DNA of 15,125 nucleotides. It comes from JBIICS01 sp044238735 (lineage in GTDB: Bacteria; Bacteroidota; Bacteroidia; UBA4408). Both the position numbers and the translations under genes were made by a program. Every line of letters begins with the position of its first letter. Position 1 is the first letter of the stretch. Location: assembly GCA_044238735.1 (NCBI GenBank), contig JBIICS010000068.1, positions 1 to 15,125 of the forward strand, in the 5' to 3' direction. This document shows, in pieces, positions 13,850 to 15,125 of the stretch. The notes below the pieces were generated by a model. The model did not search any database. It was given only the letters and a program-made list of their open reading frames with translations, and was not told the origin of the DNA.

Positions 13850-14365
13850 TTATGCTTCAGCTGAATCGCCACCTTCTGCCGGTGCAGCTTCAGCTTCAAC
13901 TGGTGCCGGAGCGTTTTTAGCCGCAATCTTGGCTGCTCTCGCTTCTTTGGCAGCAGTTTCACCTGCTAAACGAGATTTACGCTCATTAATTGCTTTGCTG
14001 GATAATCCTGACTTCTTCGATTCAATCTTAGTAGTTTTTTCATTTACCCATTTTTCAAATTTAGCATCTGCTTGCTCTTGCGTTAAGGCACCTTTTCTAA
14101 CACCACCATTTAAATGATGACGCATTAGAATGCCTTTGTAACGTAAAATGGCGCGACACGTTTCTGTTGGAACGGCTCCTTTTGAAACCCAATCCAAAGC
14201 TCTTTCGAAATCGATATCGATTAAAGCCGGATTTTTAGTTGGGTTGTAAGTCCCCAATTTCTCAATAAATTTTCCATCTCGTGGTGCACGACCATCCGCT
14301 GCTACAATGTGGAAAAAAGCATTGTGCTTTTTACCATGACGTTGTAATCTGATTTTAACTGCCAT
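13850..14365 (-). CDS. rpsP: 30S ribosomal protein bS16 with a C-terminal extension
   Basis: The first 80 or so residues are canonical bS16 (MAVKIRLQRHGKKHNAFFHI, then VAADGRAPRDGKFIEKLGTYNP). An extension follows, making 171 residues in total, about twice the E. coli protein. The added part has a helical basic stretch (about 100-140) and an Ala/Pro/Glu-rich acidic end (APAPVEAEAAPAEGGDSAEA). Extended bS16 with this composition is common in Bacteroidota. The gene has a strong promoter at 14406-14437 and leads the rimM-trmN6 group. bS16 is a primary-stage 30S assembly protein bound to the 5' domain of 16S rRNA. Confidence 0.97.
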   Translation of the reverse strand: MAVKIRLQRHGKKHNAFFHIVAADGRAPRDGKFIEKLGTYNPTKNPALIDIDFERALDWVSKGAVPTETCRAILRYKGILMRHHLNGGVRKGALTQEQADAKFEKWVNEKTTKIESKKSGLSSKAINERKSRLAGETAAKEARAAKIAAKNAPAPVEAEAAPAEGGDSAEA

Positions 14366-14405
14366 TTTTTAATTAATTTGTTAATAAATTATTTTTTTAG
14401 GTCGA

Positions 14406-14437
14406 CAAAGATATAAAAAGACCGGAAACCCGCCAAA
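14406..14437 (-). promoter_or_regulatory. Promoter of the rpsP-rimM(-trmN6) group
   Basis: On the minus strand TTTG (plus 14434-14437) is followed after 20 bases by TATCTTTG (plus 14406-14413), both full matches to the Bacteroidota consensus. The predicted leader to the ATG at 14365 is about 35 bases and AT-rich. The -33 element sits immediately after the stop of the upstream lipoprotein gene. Confidence 0.75.
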
Positions 14438-14438
14438 T

Positions 14439-14747
14439 TTATTTGTCTTCTTTTATGTCGAAACTTCCGCCCGTGCTTATGGTAATCGTCCAATTGTGTT
14501 TGCCCGCACCATCCAAAACAACATTTCCGTTAATATCGCCCGATAGTGGATTGTTTCCTTCCGGTATTATTTTGTATTCGGTAGTTGTTCCGTTGGGTAC
14601 GCTGCCAAAATCGGCCGGGCCACATACAATTTTTAAAGCCATTGGAAAATTGTTGGTAATTCTAATTTTATGCTCTGTTTTAATACAAGAGCTAACCATA
14701 ATCATTAATCCGACTATGCTGCCCAATAAAGTAAGTTTGGTTTTCAT
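14439..14747 (-). CDS. Small lipoprotein of unknown function
   Basis: The 102-residue product has a lipoprotein signal sequence with a lipobox ending at C21 (MVSSC), preceded by the hydrophobic LTLLGSIVGLMIM. The mature part is about 82 residues with a beta-rich pattern (EHKIRITNNFPMALKIVCGP; NGTTTEYKIIPEGNNPLSGD; GAGKHNWTITISTGGSFDI). This suggests a small immunoglobulin-like or beta-sandwich fold; a second cysteine lies at residue 42. I recognise no family. An overlapping frame on the plus strand (14443-14781) is a shadow, because only this strand has a signal sequence. It lies between msrA and rpsP. The rpsP promoter begins right after its stop, so rpsP is probably transcribed independently. 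Confidence 0.75.
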   Translation of the reverse strand: MKTKLTLLGSIVGLMIMVSSCIKTEHKIRITNNFPMALKIVCGPADFGSVPNGTTTEYKIIPEGNNPLSGDINGNVVLDGAGKHNWTITISTGGSFDIKEDK

Positions 14748-14806
14748 TTTAAATTTTGTTAGACCACAAAGAAAAAAGTAGACTTTGCAATTTAAAATGA
14801 TAAGGA

Positions 14807-15125
14807 TCAGTTTTTTATTTTATTGCCGAAAAGCTTTTTAAACTTCTCCATTTTTGGAACAATTACATACTGGCAATAGGGCTGTTCTCCATTTTCGAGG
14901 AAATAATTTTGATGATAATCTTCGGCTGGGTAAAATTGGGTGAAGGCACTAATTTCGGTAACTACAGGTTTTCCAAATATGTTTTCGCTATTTAAAGAAT
15001 TTTTGAGTGTCTCGGCTATTTCTTTTTGTTCGTTGTTATGAAAATAAATAACAGACCGATATTGAGTTCCAACATCTGCACCTTGTCTGTTTAAAGTAGT
15101 GGGATCGTGCGTTTGCCAAAAGACT
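14807..15125 (-). CDS. msrA: Peptide-methionine (S)-S-oxide reductase MsrA, C-terminal part
   Basis: The frame runs from the right edge to a TGA at 14807-14809 and encodes about 106 residues. It contains the highly conserved MsrA blocks FWQTHDPTTLNRQGADVGTQ followed by YRS, and FYPAEDYHQNYF, plus a PYC segment near the C-terminus. The catalytic GCFW motif and the start lie beyond the window. The stop follows an ordinary C-terminus (KKLFGNKIKN), so there is no sign of a fused MsrB domain. MsrA reduces methionine-S-sulfoxide in proteins using thioredoxin, which fits the oxidative-stress flavour of the neighbourhood. The lipoprotein gene begins 59 bases downstream on the same strand. Confidence 0.95.
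   Translation of the reverse strand, partial: VFWQTHDPTTLNRQGADVGTQYRSVIYFHNNEQKEIAETLKNSLNSENIFGKPVVTEISAFTQFYPAEDYHQNYFLENGEQPYCQYVIVPKMEKFKKLFGNKIKN

Noticed and set aside
14443..14781. A 112-codon plus-strand frame opposite the small lipoprotein gene
   Set aside because: It is slightly longer than the minus-strand gene, but it lacks a signal sequence or family features. The minus strand has a proper lipobox and secretory signal.
1..15125. CRISPR arrays, insertion sequences, phage genes, tRNA or rRNA genes, toxin-antitoxin or defence systems
   Set aside because: I looked for repeats with regular spacing, transposase or nuclease motifs and tRNA-like cloverleaf ends, and saw none. The window is largely conserved core genes.

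Overview
The window is AT-rich and reads as the chromosome of a member of the Bacteroidota (flavobacterial or sphingobacterial type). The evidence is -7 promoter boxes of the form TAnnTTTG, little sign of Shine-Dalgarno sequences, signal peptides ending in A-Q, batD/batE genes, DUF6427 and DUF6089 families found mainly in this phylum, a long Ala/Glu-rich tail on ribosomal protein bS16, and bacilliredoxins. The content is mostly housekeeping. I see no CRISPR array, transposase, integrase, tRNA or rRNA.

Left part (1-4483): a large secreted Asp-box/beta-propeller protein runs off the left edge. It is followed by lipA (lipoyl synthase) and an unrecognised outer-membrane-like protein that probably shares a transcript with lipA. 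A short divergent region with two overlapping -7 boxes separates this leftward unit from a rightward OsmC-family thiol peroxidase gene.

Middle part (4480-8484): a monothiol bacilliredoxin (YtxJ/BrxC type) lies tail to tail with osmC. It is preceded, two bases away, by a 42-codon lipoprotein gene. After a 366-base AT-rich gap come a rightward BamA/TamA-like outer-membrane protein with a TTG start, a leftward DUF6427 membrane protein, and a BrxA/BrxB bacilliredoxin. A hairpin terminator whose U-tract doubles as a -7 box lies between the last two.

Right part (8557-15125): batE and batD form a leftward pair, detached from the usual moxR/batABC genes. Next are a rightward DUF6089 protein with a strong promoter and terminator, then a possible 47-codon membrane ORF. 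A leftward rpsP-rimM-trmN6 ribosome/tRNA maturation group follows. Last come a small lipoprotein gene and the C-terminal part of msrA, cut by the right edge.

The most coherent theme is thiol and oxidative-stress handling: two bacilliredoxin types, OsmC, MsrA, Bat proteins and the iron-sulfur enzyme LipA. A second theme is envelope biogenesis. I found no convincing new multi-gene system. The most original observations are small and regulatory: the mini-lipoprotein upstream of ytxJ, overlapping promoters between osmC and its neighbour, a merged terminator/promoter, near-leaderless start sites and two small ORFs.
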